Shown piece after piece: positions 1 through 11,442 of a DNA stretch of 15,035 nt. The notes below the pieces were generated by a model. That model had not been told where the DNA came from, ran no database searches, and worked only from the letters and a program-made list of their open reading frames with translations. Numbering within the stretch: the stretch's first letter is position 1; each line of letters opens with the position of its first letter. Both the position numbers and the translations under genes were made by a program. Source of the DNA: Massilia sp. UBA2604 (GTDB lineage Bacteria > Pseudomonadota > Gammaproteobacteria > Burkholderiales > Burkholderiaceae_D); NCBI GenBank assembly GCA_002339265.1, contig DDKG01000240.1, positions 5,385-20,419 on the forward strand. Reading direction: 5' to 3'.

Positions 1-2
1 TA

Positions 3-938
3 GCGCATCACGGCGAAGCCGATGAAGCGGCCGACCAGGGCGCCGCCCCAGTACATGCTGACGTAGCGCGCCGCATCGGCGTGCGACAGGCCGGCGATGT
101 GCGGCTCGCCGATGAAGTTGATCAGGAAGCTGCCGATGCTCACCTCTGCGCCGACGTACAGGAAAATGCCCAGCGCGCCCAGCACCAGGTGGCGGTACGA
201 CATGGCGCCGCCCTTGGCGTCGATCGTCGCCGTCGATTCCTCGAACGCGATCTTCGGCAGGCGCGCCATCGCGAACAGCACCGCCAGCAGCGCCAGCGCG
301 GCAGCCAGGCCCAGGTAAGGACCTTGCACGGCGGCGGCTTCGGCCGCCTTGTGCGCGAGTTGTTCGGCTTCCGGCAGCAGCGCCAGCTGGTCGGCGGAGA
401 GGACCACGGTCGACAGGATCAGGATGCCGCCCAGCGCCGGTGCCACCGTGGTGCCGAGCGAGTTGAAGGCTTGCGTCAGGGTCAGGCGGCTGGCCGCGGT
501 GCGCGCCGGTCCCAGCGCGGTGACGTAGGGATTGGCCGCCACCTGCAGGATGGTGATGCCGCTGGCCAGCACGAACAGCGCGAACAGGAACATGCCGTAG
601 CCGCCGTTCGAAGCCGGGTAGAACAGGGCGCAGCCGGCGGCCGCGATCAGCAGGCCGGTGACGGCGCCGTTCTGGTAGCCCAGGCGGCGGATCAGCGCGC
701 CGGCCGGCAGCGAGACGATGAAATAGGCGCCGAAGAAGCAGAACTGCACCAGCATCGCCTGCATATAGGTGAGGGTGTAGATCGACTTCAGGTGCGGGAT
801 CAGGACGTCGTTCAGCGACGTGATCAGGCCCCACATGAAGAACAGGATGGTGACGATGACCAGCGCACCGGTGTGCTGGTTGTGTTCCCCTTCCACGGCG
901 GCGCTGGCCACGGTCGGGTTCTGGATTGGGTTCTGCAT
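3..938 (-). CDS. FucP/GluP-type MFS sugar:proton symporter (partial, 3' end outside window)
   Basis: This gene probably imports glucose, galactose or a related hexose across the inner membrane by proton symport. The visible 312 codons start at ATG 936-938 with a GGAG ribosome site 6 bases upstream; the frame is open to the left edge, so roughly the last quarter of a usual 400-430 residue FucP-family protein is missing. After a polar N-terminus of about 25 residues come alternating hydrophobic segments. Family-typical stretches are [19 protein letters not shown] near residues 33-51, RRLGYQNG in the first cytoplasmic loop, and [13 protein letters not shown] near residues 125-137, the NPY motif being characteristic of the FucP/GluP/NagP group. 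It starts 13 bases after the glucokinase stop, so it is the fourth visible gene of the GH1-GH3-glk operon. The substrate is inferred from that context; an N-acetylglucosamine carrier of the NagP type is the main alternative. Confidence 0.85.
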   Translation of the reverse strand, partial: MQNPIQNPTVASAAVEGEHNQHTGALVIVTILFFMWGLITSLNDVLIPHLKSIYTLTYMQAMLVQFCFFGAYFIVSLPAGALIRRLGYQNGAVTGLLIAAAGCALFYPASNGGYGMFLFALFVLASGITILQVAANPYVTALGPARTAASRLTLTQAFNSLGTTVAPALGGILILSTVVLSADQLALLPEAEQLAHKAAEAAAVQGPYLGLAAALALLAVLFAMARLPKIAFEESTATIDAKGGAMSYRHLVLGALGIFLYVGAEVSIGSFLINFIGEPHIAGLSHADAARYVSMYWGGALVGRFIGFAVMR

Positions 939-951
939 GGAGTCTCCGTTG

Positions 952-1916
952 TTATTGCAGAGTTGCGACGTGATCCGACAGCATAGCTGAAACCCCGCGC
1001 AGAGCGGGATATTGTTCGGTGATCAGGTAGGTCGGGATGCGCGACAGATAGTCACCCAGGCGCCCCTTGTCCTCGAAGCGCGCGCGGAACGCCGACTGTT
1101 CGAACAGGCGCCCCAGGCGCGGCACGATGCCGCCGCCGATGTACATGCCGCCAGTGGCGCCCAGGGTCAGCGCGACGTTGCCGGCCACGCTGCCCAGGAT
1201 GGCGCAGAACACCCGCACCGTGCCTTCGCAGTCGCCCGACGAGCCATCCAGCGCAGCGCTGGTGATGTCGGCCGCCTTGAGACGCTTGCCGGTGCGGGCC
1301 CAGTGGATCAGTTCCATGCCCATGCCCGACAGCAGGCGCTCGGCCGAGACGTGGCCGTACTCTCCCCACAGCGCTTCCAGGATCGCCACTTCGTCGCGGG
1401 TGACCGGCGCGAAGCTGACATGGCCGCCTTCGCCGGACAGCGCGACCCATCGGCCGCCCGCCGGCACCACGCCCGAGACGCCAAGGCCGGTGCCGGGGCC
1501 GATCAGGCCGCTGGTCCGGTTGGGTAGCTCGATGCCGCCGCCGATCTGCCGGCGGCCGTGCTGCGCCAGGTGCGGCAGCGACATCGCCAGCGCGGCGAAG
1601 TCGTTCACCATCAGCAGCGTGGTCAAGCCCAGTTCGACACGCAGGGACTCGATCGAGAAGCTCCAATGATGATTGGTCATCTTGATCTCGTCGCCCTCGA
1701 CCGGGTTGGCGATCGCGATCGCCGCATGGCGGACCGTATCGACCGCCAGCCCGCGGGCGCGGGCATTGGCGAGGTAGGCGCGCATTGCATCGCCCAGGGT
1801 CGGGTAGCCGCTTGCTGCCAGCACTTCGATGTCGTCGAAGTGGCCGCCCGGCGCCGATTGCAGGGCGAAGCGGGCGTTGGTGCCACCGACGTCGGCGAGC
1901 AGGCGCAACTCCACCG

Positions 1917-1920
<4 letters not shown>
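952..1920 (-). CDS. glk: Glucokinase (ROK-independent, Glk/GlcK family)
   Basis: Cytoplasmic ATP-dependent glucokinase, converting glucose to glucose-6-phosphate. I chose GTG 1918-1920 as start: it shares GTGA with the stop of the upstream GH3 gene and has GGAG 7 bases upstream, giving 322 residues, the normal size for this family. An in-frame GTG at 1935 lacks a ribosome site. Visible motifs: phosphate-binding DVGGTNARF at residues 10-18, catalytic VNDFAALA near 105-112 with the Asp base at 107, [10 protein letters not shown] at 141-150, SGEGGHVSF at 162-170 matching the E. coli Glk SEGGHVDF segment, and GGIVPR near 263-268. The overlap with GH3 implies translational coupling and co-transcription, which fits its job of trapping glucose released by the neighbouring beta-glucosidases. 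Confidence 0.95.
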
Positions 1921-4439
<2,519 letters not shown>

Positions 4440-4475
4440 TGGGTGTCTCGCTTTATTGTTCGTTGAAGTGAAGGT

Positions 4476-5840
4476 TCAATCCTGGCGCAGGAAGGAACCA
4501 TACCATTTGCCGCTGTTCTTCAGGCGGCGCTGCTGGGTGGCGTAATCGATGTGCACCAGGCCGAAGCGGCGCTGGTAGCCTTCGGCCCATTCGAAGTTGT
4601 CGAGCAGGCTCCAGGCGAAGTAACCCTTGATCGGCGCGCCCTGGTCGATCGCATCCTTCATGGCGGCCAGGTGACGCATCAGGTAGTGGCGGCGCTGGAC
4701 GTCGTCGATCTCGCCATCCGGGCCGACCACGTCTTCGAACGCCGAACCGTTCTCGGTGACGTACATCGGGCCTGGGTGGTAGTCGTTCTCGATGCGGGTG
4801 AGCAGTTCGGTAAAGCCTTCCGGCGACACCGGCCAGCCCATCGCGGTGATCTCGCCGCTGGTGGTCGGCAGCACCTTTGCGTCGAGCGGTGCGTGGCCGG
4901 CTTCGTGCTTGACCACTTCGGGGAAGTAGTAATTGACGCCCATGAAGTCGGTCTTGACGGCGATGGCTTCCATATCGCCCGGCAGGACGTCGGGCGCCGC
5001 GGCGCCGAAGGCCTCGCGCGTGGCTTCCGGATAGCCGCGGCCGAACAGCGGGTCGAGGAACCAGCGGTAGCGCAGGCCGTCGTGGCGTTCCATCGCGGCC
5101 TTGTCCTCAAGGCTGTCGCTGGCGGCGCGCAGCGGGTGCAGGCTGACTGCCAGGCCGACCTGTGCATCCGGCACGTTGGCGCGGATCAGCGGCACCGCCT
5201 TGCCGTGCGAGACCAGCACATTGTGCGCGACCTGCAGCGCGGCCTTGAGATCGGTCTTGCCCGGCGCATGCCAGCCTTCGAAGTTGCCGATGATCGAGGT
5301 GCACCAAGGTTCGTTGTGGGTGATCCAGTGTTTCACACGGTCGCCCAGGGTGCGCGTCATGGCGTCGGTGTACTCGAGGAAGGCGTCGATGGTGGCGCGG
5401 TTTTCCCAGCCGCCTGCGTCCTGCAGCGTTTGCGGCAAGTCCCAGTGGTACAACGTCGCCCATGGCTGAAGACCGCGCTCCAGCATGCCGTCGACCAGGC
5501 GCGAATAGAAGTCCAGGCCTTTCTGGTTCGGCTGGCCCTTCACGCCGGTGTAGATGCGCGGCCAGGCGAACGAGAAGCGGTAGGCGTTCAGGCCCATGCC
5601 GCGCGCGATGTTGAAGTCTTCCGGCCAGCGGTGGTAGTGGTCGCAGGCTTCGATGCCGCTGGAGCCGTCGCGGATCGTGCCGGGGGTGGCGGCGAAGCGG
5701 TCCCAGATCGATTCCACGCGGCCGTCTTCACGGCCGGCGCCTTCGATCTGGTACGACGAGGTGGCGCAGCCCCACAGGAAGTCGCGGGCGAAATCGCTGC
5801 GCTGCGGCGCGTGAGGCTCGGGTCGGTTGGCAGTGGTCAT
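4476..5840 (-). CDS. Cytoplasmic GH1 beta-glucosidase
   Basis: A 454-residue family 1 glycoside hydrolase that cleaves beta-glucosides such as cellobiose to glucose. There is no signal peptide, so it should act in the cytoplasm on imported disaccharide. The N-terminal family signature FLWGCATSSYQIEGA is at 21-35. The acid/base is Glu177 in THNEPW and the nucleophile Glu363 in VTENGSAFED; the C-terminal GYFAWSLLDNFEWAEGY (407-422) carries the Trp/Glu aglycone and glycone contacts. Length is full for the family. I use ATG 5838-5840, preceded by GAAGCGAGACC; an upstream in-frame GTG at 5870 lacks a ribosome site and would start inside a palindrome, so the 464-residue reading is rejected. First gene of the right-hand transcript, with a perfect LacI-type operator about 60 bases upstream; followed by the exported GH3 gene. 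Confidence 0.95.
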   Translation of the reverse strand: MTTANRPEPHAPQRSDFARDFLWGCATSSYQIEGAGREDGRVESIWDRFAATPGTIRDGSSGIEACDHYHRWPEDFNIARGMGLNAYRFSFAWPRIYTGVKGQPNQKGLDFYSRLVDGMLERGLQPWATLYHWDLPQTLQDAGGWENRATIDAFLEYTDAMTRTLGDRVKHWITHNEPWCTSIIGNFEGWHAPGKTDLKAALQVAHNVLVSHGKAVPLIRANVPDAQVGLAVSLHPLRAASDSLEDKAAMERHDGLRYRWFLDPLFGRGYPEATREAFGAAAPDVLPGDMEAIAVKTDFMGVNYYFPEVVKHEAGHAPLDAKVLPTTSGEITAMGWPVSPEGFTELLTRIENDYHPGPMYVTENGSAFEDVVGPDGEIDDVQRRHYLMRHLAAMKDAIDQGAPIKGYFAWSLLDNFEWAEGYQRRFGLVHIDYATQQRRLKNSGKWYGSFLRQD

Positions 5841-5860
5841 GGTCTCGCTTCTGGTTTTGG

Positions 5861-5880
5861 TTGTGTACACAATTTAAATT
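5861..5880. promoter_or_regulatory. Two abutting palindromes in the GH1 gene leader
   Basis: TTGTGTACACAA (5861-5872) is a perfect 12-bp palindrome, and AATTTAAATT (5871-5880) is a perfect 10-bp palindrome overlapping it by two bases. They lie 20 to 40 bases upstream of the GH1 start codon, between it and the LacI-type operator. The AT-rich part may also serve as the -10 region: on the minus strand TTGTTA is followed 15 bases later by TAAATT, a weak promoter. A binding site for a second regulator (GntR-like sites often have a GTNNAC core) is possible but unproven. Confidence 0.4.
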
Positions 5881-5902
5881 TTGGGACAGCTTAACAAGAC
5901 AT

Positions 5903-5916
5903 TGGAAAGCTTTCCA
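5903..5916. promoter_or_regulatory. LacI-family operator upstream of the GH1 gene
   Basis: TGGAAAGCTTTCCA is a perfect 14-bp palindrome in the 128-bp gap between the repressor gene stop and the GH1 start. The size, dyad symmetry and central GC step fit LacI-family operators. The repressor encoded immediately upstream is the obvious candidate to bind it. A related site with the arms conserved but the centre CG lies at the gtsA promoter. Confidence 0.75.
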
Positions 5917-5926
5917 GTCCGGCGCC

Positions 5927-5949
5927 AAAAAAAGGGCCGCGCACGGCCC
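5927..5949 (-). terminator. Rho-independent terminator of the LacI-family gene
   Basis: On the minus strand GGGCCG-TGCG-CGGCCC is a 6-bp GC stem with a 4-base loop followed directly by seven T residues. It lies about 20 bases after the repressor stop codon and before the GH1 operator, so it should separate the upstream gts-lacI transcript from the hydrolase operon. Confidence 0.85.
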
Positions 5950-5952
5950 GGG

Positions 5953-5972
5953 GTGAGGCAAACACGCCTCAC
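5953..5972 (-). other. Second hairpin overlapping the repressor stop codon
   Basis: GTGAGGC-(6)-GCCTCAC forms a perfect 7-bp stem that contains the TGA stop (5969-5971) of the repressor gene. It sits 3 bases before the terminator stem and has no T-run of its own. It may stabilise the mRNA 3' end or assist termination. Confidence 0.55.
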
Positions 5973-7021
5973 TCGCCTTTACTCCTGCCTTTGCTCTTGC
6001 TGCTCTTCGCCTTGCCGCCGATCTTGGCCAGCGAGGCGCGCATGGTCACGTCGACCGGGAAGCTGCGCGCCACCGGGCGCTTGAGGTCATAGCAGCGGTT
6101 GAGCAGGGCGTTGATGCCGTTCTGCGTCATCTCGCGCCACGGCATGTGCACCGACGTCAGGCGCGGCGCCGAGAACTGCGCGCTTGGCGTGTCGTCGTAG
6201 CCGATCACCGACAGGTCGCGCGGCACGCTGATGCCGGCTTCCTGGAAATAGGACAGGGCGCCGACCGCCATCTCGTCGTTGGCGCAGAACAGCGCGGTGC
6301 AGGGCGTCTTCGATTCGACCAGGGCCTTGGCGGCATGCCAACCGCCCTGCGGCGAGAAGTCGCTTTCGACCAGCCACACTTTATCTGTGTCGACGCCGTT
6401 GGCCTTCAGCTCGTGCATGAAGCCGTCAATACGCGCCACGTTGTCGACCAGCGCGCTGGGACCGGCGATCACGGCGATGTCGCGGTGGCCATGCTCGAGC
6501 AGCGTCTGCGCCGCGAGCCGGCCGCCTTGCGTGTGGTCGACCGTGAAGCACTGTTCCGGGATGTCCTTGAAATCGTGGTTCAGCGCGACGATCAGGCGCC
6601 GCTTGCCGCCGAGGGCCGCGATGTCTTCGTCGAGCAGGGCGCTGGTCATCATGATCAGGCCATCGCAGCCGCGTTCGATCAGGAACTCGATGCCCTCGAT
6701 CGCCTGGTTGCGCGCGTCGCCCAGGCCGACGCCGAAGGCGACCACCATGTGCAGGCCGGCCGCGCGCAGCTCGGTGTCGATGATCTGCAGGATCGGCGTG
6801 TAGAAGGTGCCGGACAAGACGGGGATGTAGACGCCGACCATCCGGCTGGTGCCGGACAGCAGGGCGCGCGCCGCGTGCGAGGGCCGGAAGCCCAGCTCGT
6901 CGATCGCCTTGCGCACGCGCTCGAGCGTGGCGGGCGATACCGAACCCTTGCCGCTGACCACACGCGAGGCGGTGCCGAGACCCACTCCAGCCAGCCGCGC
7001 TACGTCCTTGATTGTCGCCAC
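5969..7021 (-). CDS. LacI-family transcriptional regulator of the beta-glucoside/glucose locus
   Basis: A 350-residue DNA-binding repressor of LacI/GalR type. The N-terminal helix-turn-helix is IKDVARLAGVGLGTASRVVS at residues 4-23, followed by the hinge RPSHAARALLSG (46-57) and a periplasmic-binding-protein-like sugar sensor domain that begins RMVGVYIPVLSGTFY. The recognition-helix pair equivalent to LacI Tyr17-Gln18 is Leu15-Gly16. The C-terminus is Lys/Ser-rich. The start is GTG 7019-7021 with AGGAA 7 bases upstream. It lies 74 bases after gtsD with no terminator between them; that gap has a TTGACG box (7056-7061) but no convincing -10, so it may be read through from the gtsA promoter and thereby autoregulated. 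Operator-like palindromes upstream of gtsA and of the GH1 gene make those operons its likely targets. The inducer is probably glucose, cellobiose or another beta-glucoside (inference). Confidence 0.93.
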   Translation of the reverse strand: MATIKDVARLAGVGLGTASRVVSGKGSVSPATLERVRKAIDELGFRPSHAARALLSGTSRMVGVYIPVLSGTFYTPILQIIDTELRAAGLHMVVAFGVGLGDARNQAIEGIEFLIERGCDGLIMMTSALLDEDIAALGGKRRLIVALNHDFKDIPEQCFTVDHTQGGRLAAQTLLEHGHRDIAVIAGPSALVDNVARIDGFMHELKANGVDTDKVWLVESDFSPQGGWHAAKALVESKTPCTALFCANDEMAVGALSYFQEAGISVPRDLSVIGYDDTPSAQFSAPRLTSVHMPWREMTQNGINALLNRCYDLKRPVARSFPVDVTMRASLAKIGGKAKSSKSKGRSKGE

Positions 7022-7095
7022 TAACGATTCCTATCCAGTGAATTATTCAAACAACCGTCAAGCATACTGCATTCATCTATCGATCGCATCCATCT

Positions 7096-8142
<1,047 letters not shown>

Positions 8143-8148
8143 AGGGGG

Positions 8149-9042
8149 TCAGCCTTTCACGGCGCCGGCGGCGATGCCGCGCACGAACCAGCGTCCGGAG
8201 ATGAAGTAGATCGCCAGCGGCACCGCGGCGGTCAGGATGGTCGCGGCCATGTTGACGTTGTACAGGCGGGTGCCGGTGGTGGTGTTGATCACGTTGTTCA
8301 ACTGGACCGTCATCGGCAGGTTCTCGCGGCCGGCGAACACCAGGCCCAGGATGTAGTCGTTCCAGACGCCGGTGACCTGCATGATCGCGGCCACCACGAT
8401 GATCGGCAGCGACATCGGCAGCATCACCTGCAAAAAGATGCGCCAGAAGCCGCCGCCGTCGATGCGCGCGGCCTGGAACAGCTCGTGCGGCACCGAGGCA
8501 TAGTAGTTGCGGAACAGGAGCGTCATGAGCGGCATGCCGAAGATGACGTGGACCACCACGATCGCCGGCAGCGAACCGAATACGCCGGCATGCGCCATCA
8601 TCCACACCAGCGGATAGATCATCACTTGCACGGGGATGAAGGCGCCGGCCAGCAGTACGCCGAACAGCAGGTTGGCGCCGCGCGGGCGCCAGAATGACAG
8701 CGCATAGCCGTTGATGGCGCCGAGCAGGATCGGAATCACGGTGCTGGGCACGGCGATCGCCACCGAATTCCAGAAACCCTGGCTGACTGCGCCCCAGGCC
8801 GCGCGCCACGGTTCGAGCGTGGCGCTGCCCGGCAGGGCGAACACGTTCCCCATCCGGATCTCGTCCATCGGCTTGAACGAGGTGACGATCATGACGTATA
8901 GCGGCAGCAGGAAGAACAGGGCGGCGCTGAACAGGAAGGCATAGACGCCAAGGCGCGCCGGCGTGAACAGGCGCTTGCGGCGTGCTGCTTGGGATTGCAT
9001 GGGCATGGGGCGCGCGACCGCCTGCAGGGAATGATGGCTCAT
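8149..9042 (-). CDS. gtsC: Sugar ABC transporter permease (GtsC/MalG type)
   Basis: A 297-residue inner-membrane permease of the CUT1 group with about six membrane segments (first at about 33-53). The EAA loop that docks on the ATPase is LFQAARIDGGGFWRIFLQ at 188-205, followed by VMLP. The protein ends RGIAAGAVKG and contains NNVINTTTGTRLYNVNMAA near 249-267; both match, from memory, the C-terminus of Pseudomonas GtsC. The start is ATG 9040-9042 with a strong AGGAGG 6 bases upstream; its ATGA overlaps the gtsB stop by 4 bases. The frame stays open to 9567, but that extension lies inside gtsB and is not coding. Confidence 0.93.
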   Translation of the reverse strand: MSHHSLQAVARPMPMQSQAARRKRLFTPARLGVYAFLFSAALFFLLPLYVMIVTSFKPMDEIRMGNVFALPGSATLEPWRAAWGAVSQGFWNSVAIAVPSTVIPILLGAINGYALSFWRPRGANLLFGVLLAGAFIPVQVMIYPLVWMMAHAGVFGSLPAIVVVHVIFGMPLMTLLFRNYYASVPHELFQAARIDGGGFWRIFLQVMLPMSLPIIVVAAIMQVTGVWNDYILGLVFAGRENLPMTVQLNNVINTTTGTRLYNVNMAATILTAAVPLAIYFISGRWFVRGIAAGAVKG

Positions 9043-9932
9043 GCGTGGCCTCCTGCCAGGCGCGCGCGGCGGCTGCGGGCATAGGCATACGGCGCGAGCA
9101 GGGCCAGCACCGGAATCAGGAGCGTCACTGCGCCGGCCGAAGCCAGGCCGATGTTCGAGCGCAGGAACAGGTGGTCCATGATGAACTTGGCCGGCACTTC
9201 GCTGGCGATGCCGGGACCGCCCTGGGTCATCGCGACGACGGCGTCGAACAACTTGACCACGGCGGTGGCAAGCAGCAGGAACACGGTGGCGACCGATGGC
9301 CCGAGCATCGGCAGGACAATCTGCAGGTAGACGCGCCAGGCCGGGATGCCGTCCAGGCGCGCGGCTTTGTAGATTTCGGGATCGATGCCGCGCAGGCCGG
9401 CCAGCATCAACGCCATCACCAGGCCCGAGGCCTGCCACACGGTGGCGATGACGACCGTATAGATCACCAGGTCCTGGTGCACGATCCAATCGAAGGTAAA
9501 GCCCTCGAAGCCGAGGCGGCGCGCCGCGCCTTCGATGCCGCTGCCCGGCGCCAGCATCCATTGCCATACCAGGCCGGTGGCGATGAAGGACATCGCGTAA
9601 GGATAGAGGAACACGGTGCGCAGCAGGCCTTCGCCCTTGACGTTCTGGTCGATGAAGACGGCCAGCAGGAAGCCGATGATCATGCAGGCGACGATGAAGG
9701 CGACGCCATACACGGCCAGGTTATGCAGCGACAGCAGCCAACGCTCGTTGTCGAACAGGCGCACGTACTGCGCCATGCCGATGAAGTTATCGGACGGGAA
9801 GGTGCGCGAGGCCGTGAACGAGGTGCGCAGGGTCCACAGCGCGCCGCCGATATAGGCGCCCAGCACCACCAGCGCCATCGGCAAGAGGGCGACATGCGGA
9901 GCAAGGCGGGCGTGAGGGCGGTGGGCGAGCAT
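9039..9932 (-). CDS. gtsB: Sugar ABC transporter permease (GtsB/MalF type)
   Basis: A 297-residue inner-membrane permease, partner of GtsC. First membrane segment about 13-32; EAA loop EIYKAARLDGIPAWRVYLQ at 186-204 followed by IVLP. Segments such as YVRLFDNERW (56-65), LAVFIDQ (90-96), LRTVFLYPYAMS (104-115) and VWQASGLVMALMLAGLRGID (165-184) resemble Pseudomonas GtsB as I remember it, which supports a glucose-type system over maltose (MalF is much longer). The ATG lies 4 bases after the gtsA stop with no clear ribosome site, so it is probably translated by coupling. Confidence 0.93.
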   Translation of the reverse strand: MLAHRPHARLAPHVALLPMALVVLGAYIGGALWTLRTSFTASRTFPSDNFIGMAQYVRLFDNERWLLSLHNLAVYGVAFIVACMIIGFLLAVFIDQNVKGEGLLRTVFLYPYAMSFIATGLVWQWMLAPGSGIEGAARRLGFEGFTFDWIVHQDLVIYTVVIATVWQASGLVMALMLAGLRGIDPEIYKAARLDGIPAWRVYLQIVLPMLGPSVATVFLLLATAVVKLFDAVVAMTQGGPGIASEVPAKFIMDHLFLRSNIGLASAGAVTLLIPVLALLAPYAYARSRRARLAGGHA

Positions 9933-9936
9933 GGCG

Positions 9937-11187
9937 TCAGTACTTGAGGGCGTTGGCGATGCTGCGCTGGACTTTATCCACCTTGATGTCCATATTCCAG
10001 TAGGCGGTGAGGATGTCCTGCATGGCGCCGTTCTGGTCTGGTGTCAGGTAGACCTCCGTCACGCCGGCCTGGCGCGTGCGGTCCTTGATGATCTCGATGC
10101 CCTTCTGTGCGCACAGGTCGAGCTGCGCCGCGTCGGCATCCTGGCGCACCGGGATCGAGCCTTTCAGTTTGCTGAAGGCGACTTGCAGGTCGGTTTGCGA
10201 GACGACGTTGGCCAGCAGTTGCTGGGCCCTGATCGCATCGGCCTTGTTCGTACGCGGGAAAACGAAGACGTCGCCCTGCATCAGGTAGGGCGTGTCGGGT
10301 TTCAGGCCCGGGATGCAGCCATAGTGCTGGCCGGGCTGCTGGCCGGCGTTGGTGAATTCGCCCTTGGCCCAGTCGCCCATCACCTGGAAGCCGGCCTTGC
10401 CGCTGATGAGCATCGCGGTGGCGTCATTCCAGTTGCGGCCCGGCGAACCGGGATCGACATAGGACTTCATGCGCTTGAAGGTGAGCAGCACGTCGCGGAA
10501 GCGCGGCGACAGGATTGTGGCCTGGTCGCGGTCGCGGATCACTTTCAGGTACAGCTCACGGCCGCCGATATTCGCGAGCAGGGCCGAGAACAGGATGTTC
10601 TCCTGCCACGACTGGCCGCCGTGAGCCAGCGGCACCAAGCCGGCGGCCTTCAGCTTGTCGAGTGCGGAGAAGAGTTCGTCGATGCTGGCCGGCTCCTTGT
10701 CGATGCCGGCCTTCTGGAAGGCGGCTTTCGAATACCAGAACCAGGTCTGCATGTGGATGTTGAGCGGCACCGCGTAATAGTGGCCGTCGTGCTTGATCAC
10801 GTCGATCAGCGGCTCGGGCAGGATGCGGTCCCAGTCCTGGGCCTTGGCGACCAGGTCGACGTTGTTGAGCATGTCCTGCTCGATGACGTCGGTGAACTGC
10901 TTGGAGGTGTTGAACTGGGCGGCGGTCGGCGGATTGCCGCCGATGATGCGGTTGATGGTGACGGCGCGCGACTGGTCGCCGCCGGCGATGGCGCTGTCGA
11001 TCCAGACGCCGCCTGCAGCACGATAGGCCTGGGCGACCTGCTTGACGGCGCTCGATTCGCCACCGGATGTCCACCAGTGGATGACTTCCGCCTTCGGCGC
11101 AGTGGCGTGGGCCAGTGCGAAGCCTGGCGCGAAAGCAGCGGCGCACAGCCATGCGCAGGCTGCAGCCAGGTTGCGGGGTGTGACCAT
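9937..11187 (-). CDS. gtsA: Periplasmic sugar-binding protein of ABC transporter (GtsA-like, glucose type)
   Basis: A 416-residue exported solute-binding protein. The signal peptide spans about residues 1-26 (Arg5, Ala/Leu-rich core, cleavage after FALA); there is no lipobox, so it should be soluble in the periplasm. The mature N-terminus carries VIHWWTSGGESSAV (35-48); a Trp pair followed by SGGE is the hallmark of GtsA/TtGBP-type glucose-binding proteins, where Trp stacks on the sugar. Other typical stretches are GGNPPTAAQFNTSKQF and LNIHMQTWFWY. The start is ATG 11185-11187 with GGAGAC upstream; the longer frame from 11238 begins inside the operator and is rejected. First gene of the gtsABCD operon, under the promoter/operator just upstream. 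Known Pseudomonas Gts systems take up glucose, and cellobiose uptake through one has been described in engineered P. putida, which would suit the GH1 enzyme here (established knowledge from memory; substrate here is inferred). Confidence 0.93.
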   Translation of the reverse strand: MVTPRNLAAACAWLCAAAFAPGFALAHATAPKAEVIHWWTSGGESSAVKQVAQAYRAAGGVWIDSAIAGGDQSRAVTINRIIGGNPPTAAQFNTSKQFTDVIEQDMLNNVDLVAKAQDWDRILPEPLIDVIKHDGHYYAVPLNIHMQTWFWYSKAAFQKAGIDKEPASIDELFSALDKLKAAGLVPLAHGGQSWQENILFSALLANIGGRELYLKVIRDRDQATILSPRFRDVLLTFKRMKSYVDPGSPGRNWNDATAMLISGKAGFQVMGDWAKGEFTNAGQQPGQHYGCIPGLKPDTPYLMQGDVFVFPRTNKADAIRAQQLLANVVSQTDLQVAFSKLKGSIPVRQDADAAQLDLCAQKGIEIIKDRTRQAGVTEVYLTPDQNGAMQDILTAYWNMDIKVDKVQRSIANALKY

Positions 11188-11223
11188 CTTGTCTCCATTG
11201 GCGCCGTTATTGTTTTGGTAAGT

Positions 11224-11237
11224 TGGAAACGTTACCA
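11224..11237. promoter_or_regulatory. LacI-family operator at the gtsA promoter
   Basis: TGGAAACGTTACCA is a 14-bp dyad with one mismatched pair and a central AACGTT. It begins 14 bases downstream of the -10 box on the minus strand and lies 36 bases before the gtsA start codon, a position where a bound repressor would block initiation or early elongation. CG at the centre is the classical LacI-family core. Confidence 0.8.
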
Positions 11238-11250
11238 TCGGCTTTGCCCG

Positions 11251-11279
11251 ACTATAGCATCGCGTTAATTCAGGGTCAA
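11251..11279 (-). promoter_or_regulatory. Sigma-70 promoter of the gtsABCD operon
   Basis: On the minus strand, -35 TTGACC (11274-11279), a 17-base spacer, and -10 TATAGT (11251-11256). This is the best promoter match in the window. Initiation is expected near 11244, just upstream of the operator, leaving a leader of about 57 bases to the gtsA ATG. Confidence 0.8.
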
Positions 11280-11337
11280 ATTAAACTTGCAATATGTCAT
11301 TTTGGCATGAATCTTCAGGAATGGTTCAGGTTAGACA

Positions 11338-11367
11338 TTGCTCAGGGCTCATATTTACGAGGATACT
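11338..11367 (+). promoter_or_regulatory. Possible promoter of the cation antiporter gene
   Basis: TTGCTC (11338-11343), an 18-base spacer, and GATACT (11362-11367) is a modest match, about 75 bases before the antiporter ATG, in the divergent region shared with gtsA. An AT-rich palindrome AATAATTATT lies just before the ribosome site. No LacI-type site is close enough to suggest shared control. Confidence 0.3.
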
Positions 11368-11442
11368 CCCGGGAAGCTAGGGGTATCGCTGTGCCATCGC
11401 GTGGCGACCTCGTCATCATAATAATTATTTGAGAGACCGACC

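Noticed and set aside
5841..5870. GTG start at 5870 for the GH1 gene
   Set aside because: It sits in the 12-bp palindrome without a ribosome site; ATG 5838-5840 has one and fits the family length.
8149..9567. Extending gtsC to a 472-residue protein
   Set aside because: The extra N-terminal part lies inside gtsB in another frame, and a strong AGGAGG precedes ATG 9040-9042, which gives the normal permease length.
11188..11238. Longer gtsA from 11238
   Set aside because: It would start in the operator and place 17 polar residues before an otherwise good signal peptide; ATG 11185-11187 has GGAGAC upstream.
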